This document shows positions 1 through 6,632 of a stretch of 9,427 nucleotides of DNA, piece by piece (the first letter of the stretch is position 1; every line of letters starts with the position of its first letter). The position numbers were made by a program, and so were the translations under genes. The notes below the pieces were generated by a model that saw only the letters and a program-made list of their open reading frames with translations, was not told the origin of the DNA and did not search any database. The stretch lies in contig CALCEK010000219.1 in NCBI GenBank assembly GCA_937900125.1, positions 1 through 9,427 of the forward strand, read 5' to 3'. The stretch is from an uncultured Treponema sp. (lineage in GTDB: Bacteria; Spirochaetota; Spirochaetia; Treponematales; Treponemataceae).

Positions 1-130
1 CTGGAAGGCTTAAAGGTTTTTTTGCCATCTGTGCAAGGTTTGCACCTTTTCCACCAAGTTCGGCACGCATGCTTTCATCGCCTTCTGCATCGCCGTCACC
101 AAAAAAATAAACATATTTGGTCTTAGCCAT
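1..130 (-). CDS. ppdK: Pyruvate phosphate dikinase, N-terminal end (partial)
   Basis: The minus strand from 130 encodes MAKTKYVYFFGDGDAEGDE followed by MRAELGGKGANLAQMAKK, 43 residues before the window ends. The YVYFFG start and the GGKGANLAxM motif at about residues 26-35 are the hallmark N-terminus of pyruvate phosphate dikinase, where the GGKGANL loop belongs to the nucleotide-binding domain. The enzyme interconverts pyruvate, ATP and phosphate with phosphoenolpyruvate, AMP and pyrophosphate in the cytoplasm; in anaerobic fermenters it usually serves glycolysis or gluconeogenesis. The ATG is supported by a GGAGGA ribosome site at 136-141, five bases upstream. The gene has its own promoter and is divergent from the methyltransferase gene. 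About 95% of the protein lies outside the window, so the catalytic His and PEP-binding domains cannot be checked. Confidence 0.9.
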   Translation of the reverse strand, partial: MAKTKYVYFFGDGDAEGDESMRAELGGKGANLAQMAKKPLSLP

Positions 131-158
131 TCATGTCCTCCATATAATGTGTAAAATT

Positions 159-187
159 AGTATAACGCTAAGTTGTTTTGCCGTCAA
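159..187 (-). promoter_or_regulatory. Near-consensus sigma-70 promoter of ppdK
   Basis: Read on the minus strand, TTGACG (182-187) and TATACT (159-164) are separated by exactly 17 bases. The predicted start of transcription is about 29 bases from the ATG at 130, leaving a short leader that contains GGAGGA. Both boxes match the consensus at five of six positions, suggesting strong, probably constitutive expression. Confidence 0.8.
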
Positions 188-224
188 TAGTTATCATTTT
201 TTCAGCACGAATCATTTTTAAAAT

Positions 225-252
225 TTGACGAATAATTTTTTTTGTTTACAAT
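225..252 (+). promoter_or_regulatory. Candidate distal promoter of the DNA methyltransferase
   Basis: TTGACG (225-230) and TACAAT (247-252) have a 16-base spacer on the plus strand. Transcription from here would give a leader of about 100 bases before the GTG at 359. The region is very A/T-rich, so chance matches are likely. It competes with the closer candidate at 323-351. Confidence 0.4.
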
Positions 253-322
253 TTTTTGCCGAGAAAAAATCGGAACGCAAAAATCAAAACCTCTTTCACT
301 CAAAAAGTTTTAATCCCTGCTA

Positions 323-351
323 TAGAAAGTCTTATAAAAATTTTGTATACT
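323..351 (+). promoter_or_regulatory. Candidate proximal promoter, leaderless start
   Basis: TAGAAA (323-328, four of six matches to the -35 box), a 17-base spacer and TATACT (346-351, five of six) lie directly before the coding region. The first transcribed base would be about 358-359, at the GTG start codon itself, and no Shine-Dalgarno sequence is visible upstream. This predicts a leaderless mRNA. Confidence 0.45.
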
Positions 352-358
352 GCTGAAT

Positions 359-1465
359 GTGAAACCATTCATTAAATGGCCTGGCGGAAAAGAGCGGGAA
401 TTGGAATTTATTTTTCCGAATGCTCCAAGTTTAATCAAAAATTATTACGAACCTTTTGTTGGCGGTGGGGCTGTGTTTATGGCTTTTGAGGCCGAAAGGT
501 TTTTTGTAAATGACAAATCAACTGAGCTAATAAATTTGTATCAATTCATCGCACACAAAAATGATTTGTTTTATAAATGGGCAAATGACATTGAGTGTGC
601 GTGGCAAAACACCTTATCTTATGCGCGTTCAGCGGGCTTGGAATCTCTTTTTGTCCGCTTTAGAAATGGCGAAATCGATTCAAAAGAATTAAAAAAAGAA
701 ATTGAGATTTTTGTTCAAAAAAATGAAGTGCGCATTTTACAAAATCTTCCGCAGTCTTTTACAATGAATAAAAATGTTTTTGTTTCTGAAGTAAAAACAA
801 ATTTGAATCGCAAATTGCAAAGAATGAAAAAACTCGAACTTGAAAAATGGATTTTGCCAGATGCGGATGTAAAAGCAAATATTGAAACTGCGTTTATGAG
901 TGCGCTGTATATGTATTTTAGAAATTTGTATAACGACAAAGAAGTCCAAAAAAACACAGAGCTTTACACGGCGATTTTTTTGTTTATCAGAAATTACAGT
1001 TACAGTGGAATGTTTAGGTATAATGATTCTGGCGAATTTAATGTTCCTTATGGAGGTGCAAGTTACAATTCCAAAACATTGAATGGAAAAATTCAGTATT
1101 ATAAGTCAGAGCGAGTTTTAAATAAATTTTTGAATACAACAATTTTTAATCTGGACTTTGAAGATTTTTTTAAAAAGAACGAGCCTCAAAAAAACGATTT
1201 TGTTTTTTTAGACCCACCTTACGATTCTGAGTTTAGCACTTACGCAAAAAATATTTTTTCAAAAGAAGACCAAGCGCGTCTTGCAAATTATTTGTGCAAT
1301 GAATGTAAAGCAAACTGGATGTTAGTAATAAAATCAACTCCCTATATTTTGTCACTTTACGAAAACAAAGGTTTAACCATAAAACAATTTGACAAAACAT
1401 ATTCTGTAAGTTTTATGAACCGAAATAACAAAAATGTAGAGCATTTAATTATTATGAATTACTAG
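359..1465 (+). CDS. D12-class N6-adenine DNA methyltransferase (Dam-like)
   Basis: This 368-residue protein transfers a methyl group from S-adenosylmethionine to adenine in DNA. It shows the expected order for the D12/alpha class: KWPGGK at residues 6-11, the SAM-binding FVGGG at 33-37, NDKSTELINLY at 51-61, the RNYSYSGMFRYN block at 211-222 with VPYGG at 229-233, and the catalytic DPPY at 285-288. The C-terminal NRNNKNVEHLIIMNY is also typical. It is about 90 residues longer than E. coli Dam; the extra length lies mainly at about 75-180, a lysine-rich helical region before the target-recognition part. The start is GTG at 359: an ATG at 357 is followed at once by TGA. No endonuclease gene adjoins it, so it appears solitary here, although a partner could be elsewhere. 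It converges on the ATPase cluster with only 10 bases between stop codons. Target sequence is unknown; GATC is only a guess. Confidence 0.88.
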   Translation: MKPFIKWPGGKERELEFIFPNAPSLIKNYYEPFVGGGAVFMAFEAERFFVNDKSTELINLYQFIAHKNDLFYKWANDIECAWQNTLSYARSAGLESLFVRFRNGEIDSKELKKEIEIFVQKNEVRILQNLPQSFTMNKNVFVSEVKTNLNRKLQRMKKLELEKWILPDADVKANIETAFMSALYMYFRNLYNDKEVQKNTELYTAIFLFIRNYSYSGMFRYNDSGEFNVPYGGASYNSKTLNGKIQYYKSERVLNKFLNTTIFNLDFEDFFKKNEPQKNDFVFLDPPYDSEFSTYAKNIFSKEDQARLANYLCNECKANWMLVIKSTPYILSLYENKGLTIKQFDKTYSVSFMNRNNKNVEHLIIMNY

Positions 1466-1466
1466 C

Positions 1467-1490
1467 GTAAAAATTTCACCAAGTTTTTAC
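1467..1490. terminator. Weak A/T-rich hairpin between convergent genes
   Basis: GTAAAAA (1467-1473) and TTTTTAC (1484-1490) form a 7-bp perfect stem with a 10-base loop, overlapping the last codons of the 103-aa gene. The stem has only one G-C pair, so it could be at most a weak two-way terminator. It is the only candidate in the 10-base gap. Confidence 0.3.
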
Positions 1491-1787
1491 CATTGCGTCA
1501 AACTCATTTAGTTTTTCTAAAATTTTTTGCCGTTGAACTTCATCGCCTGAAAAACCAAGAGCCTTTTGTCGTAAATCCATAAAAAACGGAACAAGCGGTT
1601 TTAGTTTTTCTACGGGAACGCGATTTGGGTCATATTCCAAAAGTACACTTCCCGTTTTTATGTTATTTTCAACATTTTTTACTGCATCGGATTGTCGCAA
1701 AATTTTAAGTGCGGTGTCCACAATCAATTTGTCTTTAAAAACAGGAGCGCGAAGTCTTACACGACCAGGAAAAAAACTTGTTACCAT
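1476..1787 (-). CDS. Small HMA-like protein with PGRxRLR motif, probable third gene of a fez-type cluster
   Basis: This 103-residue protein has no signal peptide or membrane span. It begins with SFFPGRVRLRAP (residues 4-15) and then fits a beta-alpha-beta-beta-alpha heavy-metal-associated fold: helix at about 21-36, strands ending in GSVLLEYDP (46-54), and a second helix at 57-70. The metal-binding CxxC of classical HMA domains is absent and is replaced by the basic PGRVRLR loop, just as in the N-terminus of the ATPase encoded before it. Its ATG overlaps the ATPase stop codon as TAATG, so the two are translationally coupled and probably needed in fixed ratio. The tail (residues 73-103) is a charged helix. 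I infer a soluble partner or scaffold of the pump, possibly equivalent to FezC of ferrosome clusters; I could not compare it directly with known FezC proteins. Confidence 0.75.
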   Translation of the reverse strand: MVTSFFPGRVRLRAPVFKDKLIVDTALKILRQSDAVKNVENNIKTGSVLLEYDPNRVPVEKLKPLVPFFMDLRQKALGFSGDEVQRQKILEKLNEFDAMVKTW

Positions 1788-3895
1788 TAAACATTCTCCG
1801 ATTCTTCGTTGAGAATTGGGCGCATTGAAGCAAGACTGATTCCCACCGTAACAGAATTGTGCAAGATGGCAGCTAATGTTGGCGGAAGGACACCGATTAT
1901 TCCCAAAGCCAAAAGCATGGAATTAAAGCCAATTATAAAATGGTCATTATAATCGATTTTTTGTAAAAGTCCTTGCCCCAACTTTCTTACCGTAACCAAA
2001 CCAGAAAGTCCATCGTGCGACAAATTTATGTCCGCAGTGTCTCCCGCAATAGACGAACAACCGTCCACCGAAATTCCAACTTCTGCCGCAGAAAGAGCGG
2101 GCGCGTCATTTATTCCATCGCCAATCATTATGATTTTATGCCCCGCCGAATGTTCTTCATTTACAAATTTTACTTTGTCTTCGGGCAAAGCTTGTGAATG
2201 CCAAGCGTCAAGTCCTGCTTCGGAGGCAATTTTTTTTGCCGCGCCTTCGGTGTCTCCCGTTATCATTATGCAACGCTTAATTCCCAATTTTTTGAGCGAA
2301 TGAATCGTTTGTTTTGCATTCGGACGCACTGGGTCGCCAATGGCAAGAATCCCCACAAGTTGCCCGTCCAAAGAAAGATACAAAAGCGACCAGCCGTTTT
2401 CTAGTGATTCTGATTGTATGCGAGAAACCTCCGCGTTTTGTGGAACCTGTTCGTCCTCAAAAATAAAATGCGCACTTCCAATGCAAGTCTTTTTTCCATT
2501 TATTGAAGAGGCAATCCCGTGCGCTACAATGTATTCCACTTTTGTGTGATATTCTGGGTGTTCAAAGCCTTTTTTTGCCGCCGCTTCAACAACCGCTCTT
2601 CCTAATGGGTGCGGAAAATGCTCTTCAAGGCAAGCCGCAAGTGTAAGAACTGCTCGCACGGTCTGATTTTCAAATGTGTAGATTTTTTCAAGGCTTGGAT
2701 TTGCAAAAGTGAGCGTTCCTGTTTTGTCAAAAATTACGGTGTCAGCCTCCGCTGCCGCTTCCAAATATTTTCCTCCTTTTACAGAAATTCCAAGGGTTGC
2801 CGCTTCGCGCATTGCAGAAAGTACAGAAATCGGTGCAGAAAGTTTCATTGCGCAAGAATAGTCCACCATTAGCGTTGAAACGGTTTTGGTAACATTCCGC
2901 GTAATCAGCCAAGTTAATCCAGTCAGCAAAAAATTGAACGGCACAATTTTGTCCGCAAATTCTTCCGAGCGTTTTTGCGCTTTTGCCTTAAGATTTTGCG
3001 AATTGTCAATCATAGAAATTATATTGTTGACTTTTGTGTCTTTTCCGATTGAGTTTACAATGACAATCAATTCGCCTTCTTCAAGAATTGTTCCCGCAAA
3101 TACCGATGATTCTGATTTTTTTTCGACGGGAAGCGATTCGCCTGTTATGCTTGCCTGATTTACCATTCCTTCGCCACTTTCAACAACACCGTCAACTGGA
3201 ATTTGGCTTCCTGCGCGAACAATAATTTTGTCGCCCTTATTGAGCGATGTAACTGGTACACTGCGTTCTTCTTTTCCAATTAAAAGGTGAACTGGCTCGT
3301 TTATTTGCAAAAGTGTTTGTGCCAAATTTGAATAAGAGCGGCGTTTGGTGATTTCTTCAATTTCATCGCCAAGATTTAAAAGCATATTTACCGTAGATGC
3401 CGTTGAACTGTCGCCCGTAATTATTGAAACTGTTAGCGCAGTTGCGTCAAGCAAATCGGTACTAAAAAAGCGTCCCGTAAGCGAAGAATAAAATGCCTTT
3501 ACAATTCGGGGAATCACATTTTTGTAAAGAATTAAAAGTCGCAGCCAAGACGGCAAAAACCACCGCTTTAGATAATGCCACAAAAGAGTTTGCGCTACAA
3601 CGCCAAAAATGCTTTCTTCTTGCGGAACTTCTGCAACTTGCTGAAGGAGTTTTTTATCTTCGAGGTATTTTTCAGTGAGAGCGGCAAACAAATGCAAAAT
3701 ATCATCGCGAGAAATTTTTTCTGAATCGTAATAAATTAAAAAAGAGCCGACTGTCGGATTTACCGTTATGTTTGAAATGCCTTCTTGAACAGCAATCAAT
3801 GTTTGTGCAAGAATTGCTTGTCGAGGTTTTACAACGCGATTGTTATAGCAAAGTCTAAGTCTGCCTGGTAATTCGTGGTGGATTTTAACTTTCAT
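1787..3895 (-). CDS. fezB: P1B-type metal-transporting ATPase, ferrosome-type (FezB-like, P1B-6)
   Basis: This 702-residue ATP-driven metal pump has the complete P-type core: actuator TGES (251-254), phosphorylation site DKTGT (390-394), the P1B HP pair (429-430), TGDT (546-549) and hinge GDGINDAPA (592-600). Two features are unusual. The N-terminal HMA-like domain (1-75) carries PGRLRL (10-15) in place of CxxC. The membrane motif normally reading CPC or SPC is SCA (347-349, within DYSCAMKLSAP); the last membrane region has HN at 679-680. The SCA motif and the arginine-rich N-terminus fit the P1B-6 group, to which FezB of ferrosomes belongs. The likely cargo is therefore iron, pumped into an intracellular membrane compartment; this is inference. 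AAGGAA at 3901-3906 supports the ATG. It sits downstream of an intrinsic terminator after the 71-aa gene and is coupled by TAATG to the 103-aa gene. Export of another divalent metal is the main alternative. Confidence 0.85.
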   Translation of the reverse strand: MKVKIHHELPGRLRLCYNNRVVKPRQAILAQTLIAVQEGISNITVNPTVGSFLIYYDSEKISRDDILHLFAALTEKYLEDKKLLQQVAEVPQEESIFGVVAQTLLWHYLKRWFLPSWLRLLILYKNVIPRIVKAFYSSLTGRFFSTDLLDATALTVSIITGDSSTASTVNMLLNLGDEIEEITKRRSYSNLAQTLLQINEPVHLLIGKEERSVPVTSLNKGDKIIVRAGSQIPVDGVVESGEGMVNQASITGESLPVEKKSESSVFAGTILEEGELIVIVNSIGKDTKVNNIISMIDNSQNLKAKAQKRSEEFADKIVPFNFLLTGLTWLITRNVTKTVSTLMVDYSCAMKLSAPISVLSAMREAATLGISVKGGKYLEAAAEADTVIFDKTGTLTFANPSLEKIYTFENQTVRAVLTLAACLEEHFPHPLGRAVVEAAAKKGFEHPEYHTKVEYIVAHGIASSINGKKTCIGSAHFIFEDEQVPQNAEVSRIQSESLENGWSLLYLSLDGQLVGILAIGDPVRPNAKQTIHSLKKLGIKRCIMITGDTEGAAKKIASEAGLDAWHSQALPEDKVKFVNEEHSAGHKIIMIGDGINDAPALSAAEVGISVDGCSSIAGDTADINLSHDGLSGLVTVRKLGQGLLQKIDYNDHFIIGFNSMLLALGIIGVLPPTLAAILHNSVTVGISLASMRPILNEESENV

Positions 3896-3925
3896 AGAAT
3901 TTCCTTAATTATTCTTGAGTGGAGA

Positions 3926-3951
3926 GAAAAAAGGCTGCGCAAGTGGCAGCC
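3926..3951 (-). terminator. Intrinsic terminator/attenuator between first and second genes of the fez-like cluster
   Basis: On the minus strand GGCTGC (3951-3946), a 7-base loop, GCAGCC (3938-3933) and TTTTTT (3932-3927) form a textbook rho-independent terminator with a G/C-rich 6-bp perfect stem. It lies 15 bases after the stop of the 71-aa gene and about 20 bases before the ribosome site of the ATPase. I see no strong promoter in the 70-base gap, so ATPase expression probably depends on read-through. This would make the small membrane protein transcript more abundant. Confidence 0.8.
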
Positions 3952-3965
3952 AAAAGTTAAATTGC

Positions 3966-4181
3966 TTATGCTTCTTCTTTTGAATTATTGTATTTTGCTT
4001 CAGCAACAATGTCTTGCGCATCTTCTTTAATAGATTCTGCGTAAGCGGCAGCGTCATCTTTTAGTTGCATTCCTTTTCCAATAACAGAAGCACAGGCTTT
4101 TTTAAACGCTGGAGTTTTAACAATAGCAACTGCTGTTACGCCAGCCAATGCACCAAGAGCAAATACACCCCATTTATTCAT
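3966..4181 (-). CDS. fezA: 71-aa single-span GxxxG membrane protein (DUF6110-like, FezA candidate)
   Basis: This small protein has one N-terminal hydrophobic segment (about residues 5-22) containing GxxxG at 10-14 (GALAG) and a further glycine at 5. A short basic stretch follows (TPAFKKACASVIGKG, 23-37), then an amphipathic, Lys/Asp/Glu/Ala-rich helix to the end. GxxxG spans pack against each other in membranes. Small proteins of this layout occur beside P1B-6 ATPases in ferrosome clusters, where FezA is required for organelle formation; that link rests on general knowledge and gene order, not on an alignment. The ATG follows AGAGGTG (4186-4192) after four bases. It is the first gene after the only clear promoter and is closed by a strong terminator, which suggests it is the most highly expressed product. 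The Treponema-like setting and the next two genes support the call; otherwise it would be a hypothetical membrane protein. Confidence 0.72.
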   Translation of the reverse strand: MNKWGVFALGALAGVTAVAIVKTPAFKKACASVIGKGMQLKDDAAAYAESIKEDAQDIVAEAKYNNSKEEA

Positions 4182-4192
4182 AAAACACCTCT

Positions 4193-4236
4193 AAAAAAAG
4201 TAAACTTGTTCTGAAAACCAAAATCCCCGAACAGTT
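4193..4236 (-). promoter_or_regulatory. Leader hairpin with T7 run before fezA
   Basis: In the predicted leader RNA, AACTGTTC (4236-4229) pairs with GAACAAGTT (4211-4203), one base bulged, around a 17-base loop. TTTAC and then seven T (4199-4193) follow, directly before the ribosome site AGAGGTG. The layout resembles a weak terminator or a stabilising 5' hairpin. With transcription starting near 4240 the stem is at the extreme 5' end of the mRNA. The TGTTC/GAACA halves could instead be an operator. Confidence 0.4.
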
Positions 4237-4246
4237 TTGTTAGTTT

Positions 4247-4275
4247 ATTGTATGATAATGTAAAAGTTTTTTCAA
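4247..4275 (-). promoter_or_regulatory. Promoter of the fez-like cluster
   Basis: Read on the minus strand, TTGAAA (4275-4270) and TACAAT (4252-4247) are 17 bases apart, each matching five of six consensus positions. The start would be near 4240, giving a leader of about 59 bases. The spacer holds TGATAAT (plus strand 4253-4259), identical to half of a Fur 7-1-7 box, but the other half is missing; iron control is therefore only a suggestion. Confidence 0.65.
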
Positions 4276-4338
4276 CCGAAAAATTTGCGCTGCGTTCCGA
4301 AGAAACTATGTGTTTTTATAAACGCTTTAAAAACAATT

Positions 4339-4417
4339 AGGGAACGCTGATAAACATTTTCTTTTTGCGTTTACAAATATTTGTTTGCACTTGCAAAAAT
4401 TGCAATCAGCGTTCCCT
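4339..4417. repeat. 79-bp element with perfect 13-bp terminal inverted repeats
   Basis: AGGGAACGCTGAT (4339-4351) and its exact reverse complement ATCAGCGTTCCCT (4405-4417) enclose 53 bases. Inside are two smaller palindromes: ACAAATATTTGT at 4373-4384 and TTGCAA-AAA-TTGCAA at 4391-4405. It lies between the chemoreceptor stop (4439) and the fez-like promoter. The T-rich flanks on both sides (TTTTGCTGTTTT on plus, TAATTGTTTTT on minus) allow a terminator role for the chemoreceptor transcript, but a 53-base loop is unusual for one. A small non-autonomous mobile element (MITE-like) is the alternative. No obvious target-site duplication is visible. Confidence 0.6.
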
Positions 4418-4438
4418 TTTGCTGTTTTAGAATCTTTT

Positions 4439-6529
4439 TTACACGCGGAACAAATCTACTTGTTTGCCCATGCGTTCAATGGATTCTTTTATGTGGTAAG
4501 TAATGTCCGACAATGCGCTTCCGACTTCGGTGATTTTTTGTGCGCCGATGTGCATTTCGTCCATTCCTGTTTTCATAATTCCAGTTGTGTCTTGCAAATG
4601 CTGAACTTCTTCAAGAATTACCTTGTTTCCTTCATTCATTTCTTTAGAAGCGTTGCGAACTTCTACCGTGCTGTCGTTCATATTTTTAAGAGCACCTGTA
4701 ATTTGGCGCGAACCTTCATTTTGTTCCTCAATCGCAGAGCGAATCTGAATGACAAGTTGGTCGGTGTCTTCCAAATCGTGAGAAACAATCGAAAATGCTT
4801 CACTTGCTTTGTTAGAGGCTGCCACAACATTGTTAATTGCATCCTTAATTTGTTTAAGCTGAGTTCCGATTGTTTTGGATTGAGCCGTAGATGTTTCTGA
4901 AAGTTTTCGAATTTCATCGGCAACAACGGCAAATCCTTTTCCCGCCTCGCCCGCATGAGCCGCTTCAATAGCCGCATTCATTGCCAACAAGTTTGTTTGA
5001 CTCGCAATACTTGCAATCGCTTGGTTTGCTTCTTGCAAAAGTTTAGATTGACTTTCAATTTGTTGAACTTTGTCGTGAACATCTTGCAACATTGTAATTC
5101 CACCCCGCGCATTTTGTTCAAGGTCGGTAAATGAGCTAGACATTCTTTCCATTGAAGTGTTTACAGAATTGATATTTCCAATCATTTGTTCAACTGCGGC
5201 ACTCGCCTGAGAAACGCTAGAAGATTGGTTTTCAATCATATTATTGAGCGAAACAATGTTTGCAGAAATTTCGTCAACAGCACCTGCTGTTTGGTCAACA
5301 CTGCCTTTTTGTTCGTTTATTTGATTGTGTATACTTTCAATATTTGCAAGGATTTGCGTGATTGAACTTGCATTGTCCGAGTTGCGAGTTTCAAGATTTT
5401 CACCCATAGAATAAAGAATGTCTTTGCTTCCTTTGATTTCGCGGATAATATTTTGCAATTTGTCCGCAAAGGCGTTAAATCCAATAACAACTTCGCCAAC
5501 TTCGTCTTTTGTTTTTAATTCAATGCGTTTTGTTAAATCAGCTTCGCCGCTAGAAATATTTTGTAGCGTGTCTTTTACATCGGTTAGCGGTTTTAACATT
5601 TTTACAATCAAAACGCCCGCAATAACGCAAACAACCACCAAAATCACGAGCATAAAAATGCCCGTAATTTTAATTGCATTTGATATTGTGCGGCTGACAG
5701 CGGCTTGACTCTGGAATGTAGAAACCATACCTGTAATTTTTCCAAGTTCGGTTTTGAGCGGGAAGTAAACATTCATGTAGCGTTCGCCAAGAAGAGAAGT
5801 TGTAGTTTCGTAAACTTCGCCATTTTGCAAAGTGTGCTGTATAATTTGCGGATTGTCAACTTTTGTTCCGACTAAAGAACGCCCATTTAAGTTTCTTACG
5901 GAGCTTGAAACGCGCGTGTCATTTTCAAACACTGTAATTTCAATGTTGTAGATTTGCTTCATTTGGTCAACAAAATTCTGGCGAGAAAGGTCGTAGCCCG
6001 CAACTAGCGCACCAATTATTGTTCCGCGGGAATTTTTTATGGCAGCGGCGGCCAACATCGAATATCCTATAACATTTGATTTTGATTCGTAGGTTTTTGC
6101 CTCGTCCATGTGTTCAATAACGATGTCTTTTACGCAAGCCATGTCCGAAATGTCTACACCGCGATTAAAAGTTCCGCCCGAACCAGAAATCACTCTTCCG
6201 CGAGCATCGGTAACAAACATTATGTCATTCCCAATGATTGACCGTTTTTCTTCTGCAAGATATCCAACTAGCGCAAAATCATTATTTTCCAGTGCTGCCA
6301 CAAAATTGGGGCGTTCGGCAAGGGCAACAACGGCATTTCTTAATATGACATTATTGCTGTCAAGGTTATTTTTAATTCCTCTTTCTACAGTTTCAAGACT
6401 TGTCCGCACACTATTGCTAAATTCAGTGCGAAAAAGATTTAGACAAACTATTTCAACGGCAAGAGATGCAACAACAACCGCAACCCCCGTCAAAATACAC
6501 ATCTTGACAAAAAGCTTTAAATTCTTCAT
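4439..6529 (-). CDS. Methyl-accepting chemotaxis protein with double-Cache sensor
   Basis: This 696-residue transmembrane chemoreceptor senses an outside ligand and controls the CheA-CheW kinase complex. A membrane span at about 8-33 is followed by a periplasmic region of about 250 residues with Cache features, resembling the Cache_3-Cache_2 arrangement: MFVTDARGRVIS at 104-115 and GALVAGYDLS at 173-182, then a second lobe with ITVFENDTRVSSSVRNLNGR at 198-217 and YMNVYFPLKT at 251-260. A second span lies at about 287-311, then HAMP (308-362) and the long cytoplasmic coiled coil. The conserved hairpin tip runs from IASQTNLLAMNAAIEAAHAG (507-526) into GKGFAVVADEIRKLSE (530-545). It ends in VDLFRV without a CheR-binding pentapeptide. 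GAGGGG at 6535-6540 supports the ATG. No chemotaxis kinase or motor genes are nearby, so it is a stand-alone receptor. The ligand cannot be predicted. Confidence 0.95.
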   Translation of the reverse strand: MKNLKLFVKMCILTGVAVVVASLAVEIVCLNLFRTEFSNSVRTSLETVERGIKNNLDSNNVILRNAVVALAERPNFVAALENNDFALVGYLAEEKRSIIGNDIMFVTDARGRVISGSGGTFNRGVDISDMACVKDIVIEHMDEAKTYESKSNVIGYSMLAAAAIKNSRGTIIGALVAGYDLSRQNFVDQMKQIYNIEITVFENDTRVSSSVRNLNGRSLVGTKVDNPQIIQHTLQNGEVYETTTSLLGERYMNVYFPLKTELGKITGMVSTFQSQAAVSRTISNAIKITGIFMLVILVVVCVIAGVLIVKMLKPLTDVKDTLQNISSGEADLTKRIELKTKDEVGEVVIGFNAFADKLQNIIREIKGSKDILYSMGENLETRNSDNASSITQILANIESIHNQINEQKGSVDQTAGAVDEISANIVSLNNMIENQSSSVSQASAAVEQMIGNINSVNTSMERMSSSFTDLEQNARGGITMLQDVHDKVQQIESQSKLLQEANQAIASIASQTNLLAMNAAIEAAHAGEAGKGFAVVADEIRKLSETSTAQSKTIGTQLKQIKDAINNVVAASNKASEAFSIVSHDLEDTDQLVIQIRSAIEEQNEGSRQITGALKNMNDSTVEVRNASKEMNEGNKVILEEVQHLQDTTGIMKTGMDEMHIGAQKITEVGSALSDITYHIKESIERMGKQVDLFRV

Positions 6530-6632
6530 CCTAACCCCTCAAAGAAAATACAGTGAATTTTTCGACTCCATACATACGGAAACCTCTACAAATTGCAATT
6601 TTTAAAGGTAACTTTGAAAATGCGATGTTTTA

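Noticed and set aside
1787..3895. Copper or zinc/cadmium exporter identity of the ATPase
   Set aside because: CPC, SPC and N-terminal CxxC motifs are all missing, and the gene partners do not fit copper or zinc systems; not fully excluded without a phylogeny.
4253..4275. Full Fur box at the fez-like promoter
   Set aside because: Only one TGATAAT half is present; the expected ATTATCA partner is absent, so I do not annotate an operator.
4385..4900. 171-codon plus-strand frame opposite the chemoreceptor
   Set aside because: It is antisense to highly conserved chemoreceptor sequence, Phe/Cys-rich as expected for a shadow frame, and has no matching ribosome site or domain.
6108..6605. 165-codon plus-strand frame opposite the chemoreceptor N-terminus
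   Set aside because: It is a mirror of the sensor-domain coding strand, with Ser/Thr-rich low-quality sequence and no recognisable motif.
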